Positions 35,953 through 45,780 of a stretch of DNA of 64,000 bases are shown here, piece after piece (position 1 is the first letter of the stretch; each line of letters starts with the position of its first letter). A program made the translations under genes and the position numbers. The DNA is from Gimesia fumaroli (GTDB lineage: Bacteria > Planctomycetota > Planctomycetia > Planctomycetales > Planctomycetaceae), in assembly GCF_007754425.1 (NCBI RefSeq), contig NZ_CP037452.1, positions 3,881,164-3,945,163 of the forward strand, given 5' to 3'. The notes under the pieces are model-generated. The model did not search any database, had not been told where the DNA came from, and saw only the letters and a program-made list of their open reading frames with translations.

Positions 35953-36914
35953 TAACGAACTCCCTGCTCTGTTAAATCTAAAAATGCCTGATTCAAGTGC
36001 TTTTTATCTCTTTGGAAAGATTCGATCGAGCCATCAAGTTCAATAATCTTCGACAAGAGATTTCCGGTGGACGTTAATGTTGCATCAAATGAAATCAATA
36101 ACTCTCGCGGTTTGTCAGTCATTCTGACGGACAAAATTCCCGGCTCATTGACAAGTGATTCCACAAGCAATTCGTTCACTTCAGATTCTAAGGTTACCTT
36201 ATAGCTGGGATGCTCCTGTTCGTGAGTCAAGAGGCCATCCATGGAACCACTATATTTGATTAGCCCGCGATCAATAATCGTGACGCTGTCACATAGTTCT
36301 GCTAACTCACTCAAAATATGGGAACTGATAAAAATGGTTTTCCCCATGCGTTTCAGCTCTTGGAGAATTTCCATCAATTCGATTCGTGCACGCGGGTCAA
36401 GCCCGGACGCTGGTTCATCCAGCAGTAACAAATCTGGATCGTTTACTAAAACGCGCGCTAAACTGACTCGTTGCTGCATTCCTCTGGAAAGACCACTGAT
36501 GAGCGAATCTTTACGTCCATCCATATCGGTTAATGTCAACACATCATTGATGACCTGATCGCGCTGTTCGACTCCCAGACCATAGGCGGCTCCAAAGAAA
36601 TCAAGATACTCAAATACCGTCATTTGTCTGTAGGTACTAAAATGGTCTGGCATAAAACCAATGCGTTTACGAATATCTTTGACCGCAGATCGGACATCAT
36701 TTCCAAATACTTCCACTTTGCCGCCCTGAGGTCGTAATAACGTACAGATGATTTTTAGTGTCGTTGTTTTCCCGGCACCATTGGGCCCCACAAACCCATG
36801 TAAGGATTGAGGCTGGACCTGGAAGCTGATCCCCTGAAGCGCCCGATGTCCTTTAAAGGAATGAGAAACATTTTGAATATCAATAACAGGTTGTTCAAAA
36901 ATTGGTTCAGTCAT
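35952..36914 (-). CDS. ABC transporter ATPase (GldA/NatA type)
   Basis: A 320-residue ABC ATPase of the ABC-2 exporter class. It has Walker A GPNGAGKTTT near residue 45, Q-loop sequence IGFMPDHFSTYRQMTVFEYLDFF, signature LSRGMQQR, Walker B LLLLDEPASGLDPRAR and ISSH. A C-terminal regulatory domain of about 80 residues follows. The Asp after the Q-loop (MPDHFS) is shared with the second ATPase at 40.7 kb; the two are paralogues. The ATG at 36914 overlaps the end of the upstream gene by 8 nt, so translation is likely coupled. A longer start at 36956 would reach well into that gene and is less likely. Confidence 0.9.
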   Translation of the reverse strand: MTEPIFEQPVIDIQNVSHSFKGHRALQGISFQVQPQSLHGFVGPNGAGKTTTLKIICTLLRPQGGKVEVFGNDVRSAVKDIRKRIGFMPDHFSTYRQMTVFEYLDFFGAAYGLGVEQRDQVINDVLTLTDMDGRKDSLISGLSRGMQQRVSLARVLVNDPDLLLLDEPASGLDPRARIELMEILQELKRMGKTIFISSHILSELAELCDSVTIIDRGLIKYSGSMDGLLTHEQEHPSYKVTLESEVNELLVESLVNEPGILSVRMTDKPRELLISFDATLTSTGNLLSKIIELDGSIESFQRDKKHLNQAFLDLTEQGVR

Positions 36915-38817
36915 TTTTATTGTTCTTTTTTTCAGGGAGAGGCAAATCATATGCAAAAAGTATGCGGCCTTGCTGAACGCCTTGGACGTTTGTTTTGATT
37001 TTCAATTCTTCCGGTATCTCAGCATAAAGAAATAATTTGATGCGTGCTCTCTCGCCTTGATATTGGTTGATCTCGCTGGGACGATGCAGATTTAAATGAT
37101 TCATGACCATGTTTTCATACAGGTTGTTATAGAGTCTGGTTGTATCCATTTCTTCATTCCGATATCCGTAACGGCGTGCATAGACTGAATCTGGAGTCAA
37201 TTTTGTGTTCCAGTCAGTCAGAGCAATGCGACTGTTACTCAGTACCCAGTAAGTACGGCCATCTTCTTCTGATTGCCTTAAGTCATAGATCTTTCGATCA
37301 TAAATTACCTGTGTTTTAGAGATGTTATCAGGGAGAGCGGATCGAGCCTCAATCAATAATGAGGTTAACTGAGAATTTTCGTCGATCTCATAATCAATCA
37401 CGTTTATGTTCTGGTCCTTGTACGGTGCCTTAATACGATACATAAAACGTCGTGAGGAAAATGGAGGTATGTCAGAGAAAAATATTCCGTCGAGCCCATT
37501 ATAGATCGCGCCACGGACTTTTTCTGCTTCTTGTGCTGTAGTGAAAATGATGCCATTACCTGTTGACGAAAATTCATATTCAGAACCACTGGTCACAAAA
37601 GCATTGACCCAGCACTTTAAATCGTATTGATCTCCTTCCAGTGGGGTTGCGATCACCAAACTGTTGATCGTTGTGGTTTCTCCATATCCTCGTTTCCCGA
37701 CACTCCAAAACAGAATACTGAATAGCCCCACCGTAATCAGAAGGAACAGCAAAGAATTTCGATAGTGATAGTTTTTTTGTTTCTTATTAAATAAATAGCA
37801 TCCTGGAAAAATCAGGAAAATGTAAAGCACTGTCATCACATAAATAATAAACCAGTTATGATCAGGGTGTGTCATTTCTGAAATGGCAAGCAGAATCTTG
37901 GAATTCGCGTCTCCGTAATAGTACGAATCAGCTTGCTGCGTAGTCGACTGGCCCGACTTTGGGGACGATGTTTTTGAGGCTCCGGTCGTAGAGAGTTCGT
38001 CAGACCGGGCATCCTGCACACTTGAGACAGCGAGACTTTCCGTCAATTGATTCAGTTTTCTCTGATGGCGAACGACCAGGCCTGAACCAACGCGAAAATG
38101 ATCTTGCGGTGTGTTAAGTCCCACCATACTTGTGGTGAAATTTAAGTTTGTTCCGGAAGTGTCAGCCAACAGATGAAGGATCCCTCCCCGATATAACCAG
38201 TCCATAAATGACTGCTTACGGGCAGCATCCCAGCGCGGAACATGATCCAGAACCACTTCATCCAGGGAATCCGTTGCGGTGACCATCGGCGGAAAGAGCT
38301 CTTCTGGATAACGCTTGAAGTGACTACCGCTTTGTGACAGCGAGGTCGAATTGGTTAGGATGATACAGGAAATCTGATTATCCGCGCTCGGAGAATTTGA
38401 GGTTCCTGCGCCATTTCTGGAGATTTTCCGACTGTATATAAAACGCGGCCCCCAATTGAGAGACCATTCTCCCTGTCGTTCATCAATGATATAAGGATAA
38501 AACTGCACCCATTGCGAGCTGTAGGGAGCAAGAAATATCTTTCGACAAAGTGGCGCACCGACCTTGTTGCCACCATATTGAAGACGGTTCAACTGAACGA
38601 GCTCATCAAACACATCCGGAGTGTTATTGCTCAATTTGAGAGAAAGAGGAATGCATTTTCCCTTTGCCTGCTGATTATTAAAGCCCCAGATGACTTCTTC
38701 AATATCAACAGCCAAAACAGAACTGGGCAGCAGTAACAAGATTCCTAACCAGAGCGCAAGGCTGCGGCAGAGATTGCCTTTCATAGTCGATCGTATATTC
38801 ACAAAATGCCCATTCAT
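36907..38817 (-). CDS. Membrane-anchored ABC exporter partner with central Rossmann-like domain
   Basis: A 636-residue protein with an N-terminal signal or anchor (about residues 12-36), a beta-rich domain, a Rossmann-like segment (CIILTNSTSLSQ, SFMDWLYRGGILHLLADTSG), a linker, two close membrane helices near residues 325-375 (NWFIIYVMTVLYIFLIFPGCYLF and LLFLLITVGLFSILFWSVG, which I give in part), and a C-terminal beta domain. The same layout is seen in the protein at 41.7-43.9 kb. The layout recalls gliding-transporter partners such as GldG but I cannot prove homology. Its start overlaps the stop of the upstream permease gene (ATGA), so it is translationally coupled to it. It probably shapes the periplasmic face of one exporter. 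Confidence 0.7.
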   Translation of the reverse strand: MNGHFVNIRSTMKGNLCRSLALWLGILLLLPSSVLAVDIEEVIWGFNNQQAKGKCIPLSLKLSNNTPDVFDELVQLNRLQYGGNKVGAPLCRKIFLAPYSSQWVQFYPYIIDERQGEWSLNWGPRFIYSRKISRNGAGTSNSPSADNQISCIILTNSTSLSQSGSHFKRYPEELFPPMVTATDSLDEVVLDHVPRWDAARKQSFMDWLYRGGILHLLADTSGTNLNFTTSMVGLNTPQDHFRVGSGLVVRHQRKLNQLTESLAVSSVQDARSDELSTTGASKTSSPKSGQSTTQQADSYYYGDANSKILLAISEMTHPDHNWFIIYVMTVLYIFLIFPGCYLFNKKQKNYHYRNSLLFLLITVGLFSILFWSVGKRGYGETTTINSLVIATPLEGDQYDLKCWVNAFVTSGSEYEFSSTGNGIIFTTAQEAEKVRGAIYNGLDGIFFSDIPPFSSRRFMYRIKAPYKDQNINVIDYEIDENSQLTSLLIEARSALPDNISKTQVIYDRKIYDLRQSEEDGRTYWVLSNSRIALTDWNTKLTPDSVYARRYGYRNEEMDTTRLYNNLYENMVMNHLNLHRPSEINQYQGERARIKLFLYAEIPEELKIKTNVQGVQQGRILFAYDLPLPEKKNNKND

Positions 38818-40691
38818 GATTCTGAACTCAACAGAGATTGATTTCCTATTGAGACGCCGGGGGAGCGAGAAAGATCCACATCATCACTTCCCAGTCTACC
38901 AAGTTTCTCATCAATATGGTTGCGACATTGTGAACGAAAAAAAAGATAGCAGCCGCCATAGATAAAAGCGTTGACAAAGAGAGGAATCCATGCCGAACCA
39001 AATTCGTGAAACTCCGCAATTTCATTGACCACAATATATGATGCCGGGCTCAGAAATACGCCATACATAATTGAATCTTCATTAAATGATGGATCTAAGA
39101 TAAAGATGGGAAATGCGAGAATGAATGGCAGGATACACCAGATAATAATGATTCCTAATGCCGACAGGATGGCTTTTGTTTGTGATTTGATTTTCATACC
39201 AACCCAACAAAACAGATAGATTAACATTGGCAGATAAATGCCAATTGTCAGCAAGGATCCGATCAGGTACGGCAACCATTGAATCTGGTAGGGATTCCTG
39301 TTGTGAGGATTAATGCCCGCATAGACCCATTTCCACCAAGACTCAAACAAAACGATTGTTAACAGTGGGATCAATAGGACAAGGCACAGTCGCTTTACGC
39401 CGGAAATTTTTTGTTCAAGCAATTTAGTACCGGAAATCGGAGTCGTTAACAAAACATCCAGTGTTTCATGGGAACGCTCACCGGAAATCAGACTGGTGGC
39501 AGAAACAGCAAGGAATAAGACAGCAAGTCCCCAGACCAGCCACAGCATCATCACGGCACCAGGAACAACAGGTTCGGGATTCATCGTGGCAATTAACACG
39601 CATAGCAGGAGAACGGGGACTTCCAGAAAGACGAGAATACGAAACAGATAACGGAACGTCCCCAATGATTTTTTAGATGTCTCACGCCAGGCGATCGGGG
39701 CATAGTCAGGCAAACGAACCTGATCTTTGACGAGCACAACACCTCTTGTAACACGGTTATTATTAATCTTAGAAAACAGACGGTCCAGATTTTTAAATAC
39801 ATTTAGCAGGAAATTTCGTGCAGGTAAAAATGCACGTCGCACAAGGAAGAAGTGTGCTAAAGCCAGAAACAGAAACGTACTGAGAAGAATCGGGATACTG
39901 AAGATCAAAGCGCCAACGACAGTACCCATTCCACCACCAGCAAAGGATCCAAAACGGTCAAACCAGTAAGGACCAAAAAATAGAAAATTGAGCTCCCAGG
40001 TGCCTCGCGTTAAATAAGTATTCCAAAATGGAATCTCCTTTAATGTCTGACTGACCATCCGGATGAAGTCAGCGTAAAAGAACAGATTCAATTCATAGGC
40101 AATCGAAGGGCCAAATAACATCAAAAAGCCGAAAATATACGTCGCGATGAATGCAGCCACAGTTGTACGGAAGAAACTGGAACAAAAAACACCCAGTGCC
40201 GCGACTTGGAACATCGTGATTGTCAACATCCATAATCCATTAATGAACATTGCCGGTGAAAAACCACCTAGTGTATAAGCGAACGCCATAATGGGAAGTC
40301 CCAGCATCAGAAACGTCACCATGGTCACCAGTCGCCCCAGGTACTTTTCCAAGATAATCGTCGAAGGGCTTAATCGCGTTATCAGCAAAAGCCCCAGACT
40401 GTTCCGCTCTTTCTCCTGGGTGATTACGCCACAAGTAATCGCTGGCAGGAATAAATAGATCGCCGTGAATTGCAGATAAATCATGGCTTCGAATATCTGG
40501 CGACCGCGTCCGAGAATCGCCATCGGATTATTTCGAAGTCCTGACATCAAGTCAATGTAAATGAAACCGACGCAGCCTAGAAACAACAGTGCGTAGATCG
40601 TTCGTATGATATAAGTCCGTCGACGGTTTGCCATCTCTGTTAATTCTTTGGAGAGCAGAGGCAGGCTGAGTTGAAACTTTCTCCGTTTCAT
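38814..40691 (-). CDS. ABC-2 type exporter permease (GldF-like)
   Basis: A 625-residue permease with two sets of about six membrane helices separated by a cytoplasmic region (residues 290-340). Each half carries the ABC-2 amphipathic motif: CGVITQEKERNSLGLLLITRLSP and SLISGERSHETLDVLLTTPISG. It is thus a tandem-duplicated full-length permease, whereas most ABC-2 permeases have one such motif. It overlaps the upstream ATPase gene by 4 nt and the downstream partner gene by 4 nt. The three are clearly one translational unit. The exported substrate is unknown; lipid, polysaccharide or protein are all open. Confidence 0.87.
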   Translation of the reverse strand: MKRRKFQLSLPLLSKELTEMANRRRTYIIRTIYALLFLGCVGFIYIDLMSGLRNNPMAILGRGRQIFEAMIYLQFTAIYLFLPAITCGVITQEKERNSLGLLLITRLSPSTIILEKYLGRLVTMVTFLMLGLPIMAFAYTLGGFSPAMFINGLWMLTITMFQVAALGVFCSSFFRTTVAAFIATYIFGFLMLFGPSIAYELNLFFYADFIRMVSQTLKEIPFWNTYLTRGTWELNFLFFGPYWFDRFGSFAGGGMGTVVGALIFSIPILLSTFLFLALAHFFLVRRAFLPARNFLLNVFKNLDRLFSKINNNRVTRGVVLVKDQVRLPDYAPIAWRETSKKSLGTFRYLFRILVFLEVPVLLLCVLIATMNPEPVVPGAVMMLWLVWGLAVLFLAVSATSLISGERSHETLDVLLTTPISGTKLLEQKISGVKRLCLVLLIPLLTIVLFESWWKWVYAGINPHNRNPYQIQWLPYLIGSLLTIGIYLPMLIYLFCWVGMKIKSQTKAILSALGIIIIWCILPFILAFPIFILDPSFNEDSIMYGVFLSPASYIVVNEIAEFHEFGSAWIPLFVNAFIYGGCYLFFRSQCRNHIDEKLGRLGSDDVDLSRSPGVSIGNQSLLSSES

Positions 40692-41635
40692 GCCGTCTTC
40701 CCTTCCGTTAACTTCATAAACACAGTTTCCATATCCATCGCTTCTGCTTGAAACATGCGGATTTTTGCACCAGTCGCAGCGATTTGAGTGTGCAAGTCTT
40801 CCACCGCAAGCTGGTCTTCCAGCAACTGGATAGCCAGACGATCTGCCTGAACGTTTACCGATTTGACACCGTTCATGCTCTCAATTTTCTGACAAACGCC
40901 ATTCAGTTCGCCAACAATTTGTACATGAATAATCCGACTGAGTTCCAGTCGCTTGTAAATATGATCTAAGGAACCCTGGGTAACAAATTGTCCGGCTTCA
41001 ATGATTCCGATACTTGTACAGAGTTGAGACAGTTCATGCAGAATATGGCTTGAGATGATAATCGTCTTTCCCATCTCTTTGAGAGCCACTAATAACTCAC
41101 GGACTTCAATCCGGGCACGGGGGTCCAGTCCACTAGCAGGCTCATCCAGTAATAACAGGTCCGGGTCATGTAATAATACACGTGCCAACGCCAACCGCTG
41201 TTTCATACCACGCGATAAAGAGTCAACCGGCGCATCGATTTTCTCGGTTAAGTCAGTCAATTGCAGTACATCGTCAACGATGACTTTGCGTCGACTTTTA
41301 TTGATACGATACGCGGCTGCAAAAAAATGCAAGTATTCTCGTGCGGTCAGGTCTTCATAAACACCAAAGAAGTCTGGCATGTATCCAATCATTTCTCTGA
41401 TCAGATGCGGCGCCTTATTTACGGAAATTCCATTAATCTTGACCGAATCACATTCAAAGTCGCGTTGCAATGTTGCCAGAACTTTGATCGTTGAGGATTT
41501 TCCCGCGCCGTTCGGGCCGATGAAGCCGAAAACTTCCCCTTTAGGAATCGAAAAAGAGATGCCCTTAACGGCTTCATATTTTCCGTATCGTACCCACAAG
41601 TTTTTCACTTCCACCATGGGGGGCTGTGTATTCAT
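40688..41635 (-). CDS. ABC transporter ATPase (GldA/NatA type)
   Basis: A 315-residue ABC ATPase. It has Walker A GPNGAGKSST near residue 40, Q-loop segment IGYMPDFFGVYEDLTAREYLHFF, signature LSRGMKQR, Walker B LLLLDEPASGLDPRAR and ISSH. It is a paralogue of the ATPase at 36.0-36.9 kb, sharing the MPDxF motif and the C-terminal regulatory domain of about 90 residues. It works with the permease encoded directly downstream (ATGA overlap). The two ATPase genes are separated only by their own permease and partner genes, which suggests a local duplication of an exporter module. Confidence 0.92.
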   Translation of the reverse strand: MNTQPPMVEVKNLWVRYGKYEAVKGISFSIPKGEVFGFIGPNGAGKSSTIKVLATLQRDFECDSVKINGISVNKAPHLIREMIGYMPDFFGVYEDLTAREYLHFFAAAYRINKSRRKVIVDDVLQLTDLTEKIDAPVDSLSRGMKQRLALARVLLHDPDLLLLDEPASGLDPRARIEVRELLVALKEMGKTIIISSHILHELSQLCTSIGIIEAGQFVTQGSLDHIYKRLELSRIIHVQIVGELNGVCQKIESMNGVKSVNVQADRLAIQLLEDQLAVEDLHTQIAATGAKIRMFQAEAMDMETVFMKLTEGKTA

Positions 41636-41678
41636 AAAAGTCGATATTCTTTTGTTAAACAGTGGAGTAAGTCAGAGT

Positions 41679-43865
41679 TTATGTTTTTGCAACGATGAAC
41701 TTCCGGTAAATCATGTCCTGGTCCTCACCAGGAACAAAGATCACAACGAGCCATTGTTTCGGGTCAGAAGGATCCAGAATGCTCAGATCTTCGTAATTTT
41801 TTCCCCCGGATGGCGAAGTTTGTGAAACAACTTGAAAGAGTCCGCCTTGATTTCTTACACATAGATCATCCATAAAGCTGCGTTGAATCACTTTGCTTCC
41901 AGGGGAGTAGTATTGCAGGTTGACCGGGTTTACGAGTGCATAAGTTTTTGAATAACGAGTATTGAGACGGGCATTGAGGTTTGAGTCTGGGGTAACGTAC
42001 CGAAATTGTTTCACTTCTCCATTCGCGGCCCCTTGGTAAATCACGATCTGTACCTGATTACCGAATGATTGATAAACCTGATCTCGAAACTCTTGTCGTC
42101 CTTGTTCCGTATTTAATTGTGCAATCTGAATCGTTTCCCAGTCAAAGTCTGTCTGTAAGTCAGCCGGATAATTGGAAATAATTCGGTTGAGCTGTGGAGT
42201 CCACTGAGGCATCTTCTGAAAGACGGAATACTGGGTTGGAATCGACCCTGCATAGAAAGGAGGCCCAACCATAGCTGGAACGGTGTTTCGGTTATAGACA
42301 TTGTAGTTTTGTGGAGTCCCCAATTCAGAATGATTCAGTGCAGAAAACAACCCCGATTTCACTTTTGTTTCAATTGTTTGGTTGGAACCGGTAAATAATA
42401 ACTCAATGCTATTTTCTTTTACCGGCTTTCCCTGCATATCTATGTCGATAATTGTCAGGATCTTTCGATCGTGAGATGTCTGCATGAAATAATCAGAAAT
42501 CGTAAATACGATCAATGCCATGCAAACAGAGATTAGCGGAAAAGTAATCCAGGTAAATCGTCTCAACTTCAATTTGCCTAGAATAAAGTACTCACCAGGT
42601 CCTACGAGTAGCACATAGCCAAACAAAATACTTGCAATAATCCAGGCTGGAACAATTCGCATTTCTGCGGGCATTAGAGTCGTTGTAACAGCTCCGCCTG
42701 TATGGATGGGGCGGTAATTTAAATTCAGGATCTGACTGGCCGTATAAGGATCAATATGTCGGTTGTTTGATGTTTGTTGTGTTTTAATGAAGTCTTTGAC
42801 CAGCGCGTGATAGTCCCACTTTTTTTCTTTCACAAAATAGTCTTTTTGTGATTCTCGTAATTTCCATAGAAAAAAGGGAATCTGAATCTGTTCCTGTTTG
42901 GAGAGTAGTTCATTCTCAATTGAATCCGACAGCACGACCACACTTCTCCCCCAACCTGTTCGTTGGAGCCAGACCTGCTTGGCAGGATCCACTTCAAGCT
43001 TACCCTCGGAGTTCAGTAGAAAAGGAGAGGTCTTTTCATCTCCCGCTAACTGATTTAAGAATTGTAGCTGCGGCGTTTCGAGCGTTTTGCCCGTGATCAG
43101 GCATAAGCTACCACCTGACTTGACCCACTGATGAATTGCTCTTAAGTGACGTGACTCGCATGCTTCAAACCCGCGTGCAGTAATGATCAGGATATCGTAT
43201 TGATGACAGTCGATCGGTAATTGTGGAAATTCTTCGGGAGGAATTTGAACGGAAATCGTTTTCGCATTCAGCGACATCGGTTGATTACTGATTAAATTTC
43301 GAATCTTCGAATCTGCCTGGAATGTCTTGGAGTCAAGATTAATTCGCACGGGGCTTTCCGGGCTGATGGACTCAAATTTCAATGAGTCCATGAAGTCTTT
43401 TGTCTCGGGAAATAATCTACTATCGAATGGGTCACAGATCCCGAGTGCAAAGGTTCGCTGAAAGGTTCGCCCTGTTTTTAATGGAAGTTCATTTTTGAAG
43501 TCATATCGTCGTTCAGTCGTTACAAAACTAAGTTTCATTTTGGCTTCTGAAAAAGGATTATCCACCTTGATGGGAGGTACCATCATTGGTACTTCGTGAT
43601 ATCCTGAATGGAGCGCGACATCGTGTGATCGATATTGGCCAAACTGTTCCGTGCCATCGTGTACGGTAACAAGAAAATAGCCTTCGAGTAATCCGGTCGA
43701 GGACACAGAACATTGCAACACAAAAGCAACCGGGCCATCCCCTTTGGGGAATTGTGTCAGTTGATAAACGTCAACAGTCATCGGGAGTTGCTGTGCAGAG
43801 GCCATCGCCATCTCTGGAATCAGGATCAGGATAAGCCAGACTGAATAGAACACGTTCCGGAGCAT
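41679..43865 (-). CDS. Membrane-anchored glutamine-amidotransferase-like protein
   Basis: A 728-residue protein with a signal peptide (cleavage near AMASAQ, residue 24), a beta-sandwich N-terminal part, and a Rossmann/GATase-like segment around residues 210-300 (YDILIITARGFEACESRHLRAI, WVKSGGSLCLITGK). Two membrane helices follow near residues 405-460, then a C-terminal periplasmic beta domain. No catalytic Cys-His pair of true amidotransferases is visible in this segment, so it is probably a non-catalytic relative, as in many BatA/VWA-linked proteins. It shares its layout with the protein at 36.9-38.8 kb. It stands between the VWA genes and the first exporter, 31 and 43 nt from its neighbours. 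Confidence 0.7.
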   Translation of the reverse strand: MLRNVFYSVWLILILIPEMAMASAQQLPMTVDVYQLTQFPKGDGPVAFVLQCSVSSTGLLEGYFLVTVHDGTEQFGQYRSHDVALHSGYHEVPMMVPPIKVDNPFSEAKMKLSFVTTERRYDFKNELPLKTGRTFQRTFALGICDPFDSRLFPETKDFMDSLKFESISPESPVRINLDSKTFQADSKIRNLISNQPMSLNAKTISVQIPPEEFPQLPIDCHQYDILIITARGFEACESRHLRAIHQWVKSGGSLCLITGKTLETPQLQFLNQLAGDEKTSPFLLNSEGKLEVDPAKQVWLQRTGWGRSVVVLSDSIENELLSKQEQIQIPFFLWKLRESQKDYFVKEKKWDYHALVKDFIKTQQTSNNRHIDPYTASQILNLNYRPIHTGGAVTTTLMPAEMRIVPAWIIASILFGYVLLVGPGEYFILGKLKLRRFTWITFPLISVCMALIVFTISDYFMQTSHDRKILTIIDIDMQGKPVKENSIELLFTGSNQTIETKVKSGLFSALNHSELGTPQNYNVYNRNTVPAMVGPPFYAGSIPTQYSVFQKMPQWTPQLNRIISNYPADLQTDFDWETIQIAQLNTEQGRQEFRDQVYQSFGNQVQIVIYQGAANGEVKQFRYVTPDSNLNARLNTRYSKTYALVNPVNLQYYSPGSKVIQRSFMDDLCVRNQGGLFQVVSQTSPSGGKNYEDLSILDPSDPKQWLVVIFVPGEDQDMIYRKFIVAKT

Positions 43866-43896
43866 AATCAGTAATTCCAGCCTTTCTGTTGATGTC

Positions 43897-45780
43897 TCAA
43901 GAAGGGATACCGGCGGGGCGGCGTTGGAAATACCACCACTCTATCAGAAGCAATAGAAATGCAATGAGCGCAAATTCGCTCCACAAGGGTTTGTCGCTAT
44001 CGATTTGTGCTTGAGCCGCCGTGACCGGTACTTCACTAAACTGTATTTCTTCCACTGAAACGAGAGAAGTTTCTAAAGGGCTTAATAAACTTACACTAAT
44101 TTCATCGGAATCGGCTCCTTCACCACTAATTACATAGTTGCCCACATGCAAAGCGGCGATTCCCGAAACCAGACCATTTTTATTACTTTCCGTACTCAAC
44201 CGTTTTCCATCAGGAGTTTTGATTTCGTATTTCTGTTCGGGAAGATATTCGACAGGGGGTAAAACGGGGGTCGCAGCTGCCTGTACTTCAGCGATTCCTG
44301 CTTCCTGCATTGTCAATTGAACCAAATTTGAAACCATAATCGGAAAACCAACACGGTATGGCATCGTTGATCGATCCGTATTGAACAGGAAATAAAATTC
44401 CAGATCCCCCGCATTCCGTTTTTGTAATAATAATGGTCCCCGACGACCGTGCACTAAGACTTCATATCCCGATTCTTCCAGATTTTCAACACCCGCATTC
44501 TCTACCCAGACCGGTTCTTCCGTGATCTGTACATCATTTAATTCAACATGTCTTAGGAATGAAGAACTACGATTCCAATCGACAACATCAGTCAGCTTAG
44601 TCTCGAGCGTAATGTATTTCTTTAAATCATCCGGAATAAAACCGACCCCCAGCTTCACAAGTGCCTGTTTCTCTAGATCCTTTTCAGAGGCAGAAATAAT
44701 CAAGTCATACTCGGGAGGGCCAACGGTTTCCCCTGCTTCTGGATATAGTTGCAGTTCTTCATTGTCGGCGAGTGCGTATCGATAGCTCGACAGATCTGGA
44801 TCAATAAACACAAGCAGAGAACGTGCCTGGGGAATTTTGAGAAAGGCGCGATTATCGGATACCAGGCTGTCAAATGATTCTGGTATCAAGACAGCCTCAA
44901 GAGTCGATGCCTTATCCGCACTAATTGAAAATTCCAGGCGTTGAGAGTCTCCCGTGCTTAAGACGATCTCTTCTTTCGCAACACTCTGTCCGTCCTGAAG
45001 CAATTCGACTGTGGCCGGGGTGTCTGAGTCACTGGAGTTCTCAACTCGAATAAACACATCCCAGTTTCCAGACTGATTCTTCCGTGCATTGAAAGAAGTA
45101 ATTCCAAGATTCGCGCCTGCTGAGGGCAACCGTTGGTAATTCAATTCAAATGGCAATTCAAAATTCACTTCTTTAGGAAAATTTCCATCCGAATAAAAAA
45201 GGACCGTCTTGATTGGGGCAGTTCGTGAAAGTGCCTGTGTCATCCGTAAAGCATCTTCCAGGTGACTGGGAACATCATCGACCGTCAAACCAGCCAATGA
45301 CTGTTTTAAGACACGCTGGTTATCAGTAAAGTCAGTTAATCGGCGGGCGGTCGAACTGACGGCGACCAGTGAAACACGCTGGTCCGGAAGTAGGTTTTCA
45401 ATTAATTCGGTGACACGCGCTTTGGCAAGCTCGAGACGTGTTTTCTTTGTTTCGGGATCGGTAGCGCCCATACTTGCAGAACAGTCGATCAAGATGGGTA
45501 AATACTCTGCACGCTCGGCTCCGCTTTGGATAAATGGCTGCATCAGAGAGAGCACTAAAAAAAGCAACAATAAAATTTGGAGCAATAGTAAAATACTGCG
45601 TTTAAATTTCTGGAAGGGAGAGTTCACACGTCGGTCATTGATGACTTGACTCCACAGAGCCAGCGAAGGAACTTGCTTGTGGGGGCGTTTTAACTTCAAA
45701 AAATAGAAAATAATCAAGGGCAGCAGCAATAGCAGATACCAGGCGCCTTGAATGGAATAAAAGCCAGGCCAGAAGTTCAT
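43897..45780 (-). CDS. BatA-like VWA membrane protein
   Basis: A 627-residue protein with the BatA/aerotolerance N-terminal region: two membrane helices (about 13-31 and 60-80) around LKRPHKQVPSLALW. A VWA domain follows, whose metal-adhesion site D99-C-S101-A-S103 (DCSASMGATDPE) is intact. A beta-rich region and a C-terminal membrane helix (PLWSEFALIAFLLLLIEWWYF) complete it. VWA proteins of this sort are partners of MoxR ATPases and hold metal-dependent protein contacts. The ATG at 45780 overlaps the DUF58 stop (ATGA), which fixes the start; a GTG three codons upstream is possible. Confidence 0.9.
   Translation of the reverse strand: MNFWPGFYSIQGAWYLLLLLPLIIFYFLKLKRPHKQVPSLALWSQVINDRRVNSPFQKFKRSILLLLQILLLLFLVLSLMQPFIQSGAERAEYLPILIDCSASMGATDPETKKTRLELAKARVTELIENLLPDQRVSLVAVSSTARRLTDFTDNQRVLKQSLAGLTVDDVPSHLEDALRMTQALSRTAPIKTVLFYSDGNFPKEVNFELPFELNYQRLPSAGANLGITSFNARKNQSGNWDVFIRVENSSDSDTPATVELLQDGQSVAKEEIVLSTGDSQRLEFSISADKASTLEAVLIPESFDSLVSDNRAFLKIPQARSLLVFIDPDLSSYRYALADNEELQLYPEAGETVGPPEYDLIISASEKDLEKQALVKLGVGFIPDDLKKYITLETKLTDVVDWNRSSSFLRHVELNDVQITEEPVWVENAGVENLEESGYEVLVHGRRGPLLLQKRNAGDLEFYFLFNTDRSTMPYRVGFPIMVSNLVQLTMQEAGIAEVQAAATPVLPPVEYLPEQKYEIKTPDGKRLSTESNKNGLVSGIAALHVGNYVISGEGADSDEISVSLLSPLETSLVSVEEIQFSEVPVTAAQAQIDSDKPLWSEFALIAFLLLLIEWWYFQRRPAGIPS

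Noticed and set aside
41679-43865. Active glutamine amidotransferase
   Set aside because: The Rossmann-like segment lacks a visible nucleophile-elbow cysteine with a matching histidine, so only 'amidotransferase-like' is claimed.
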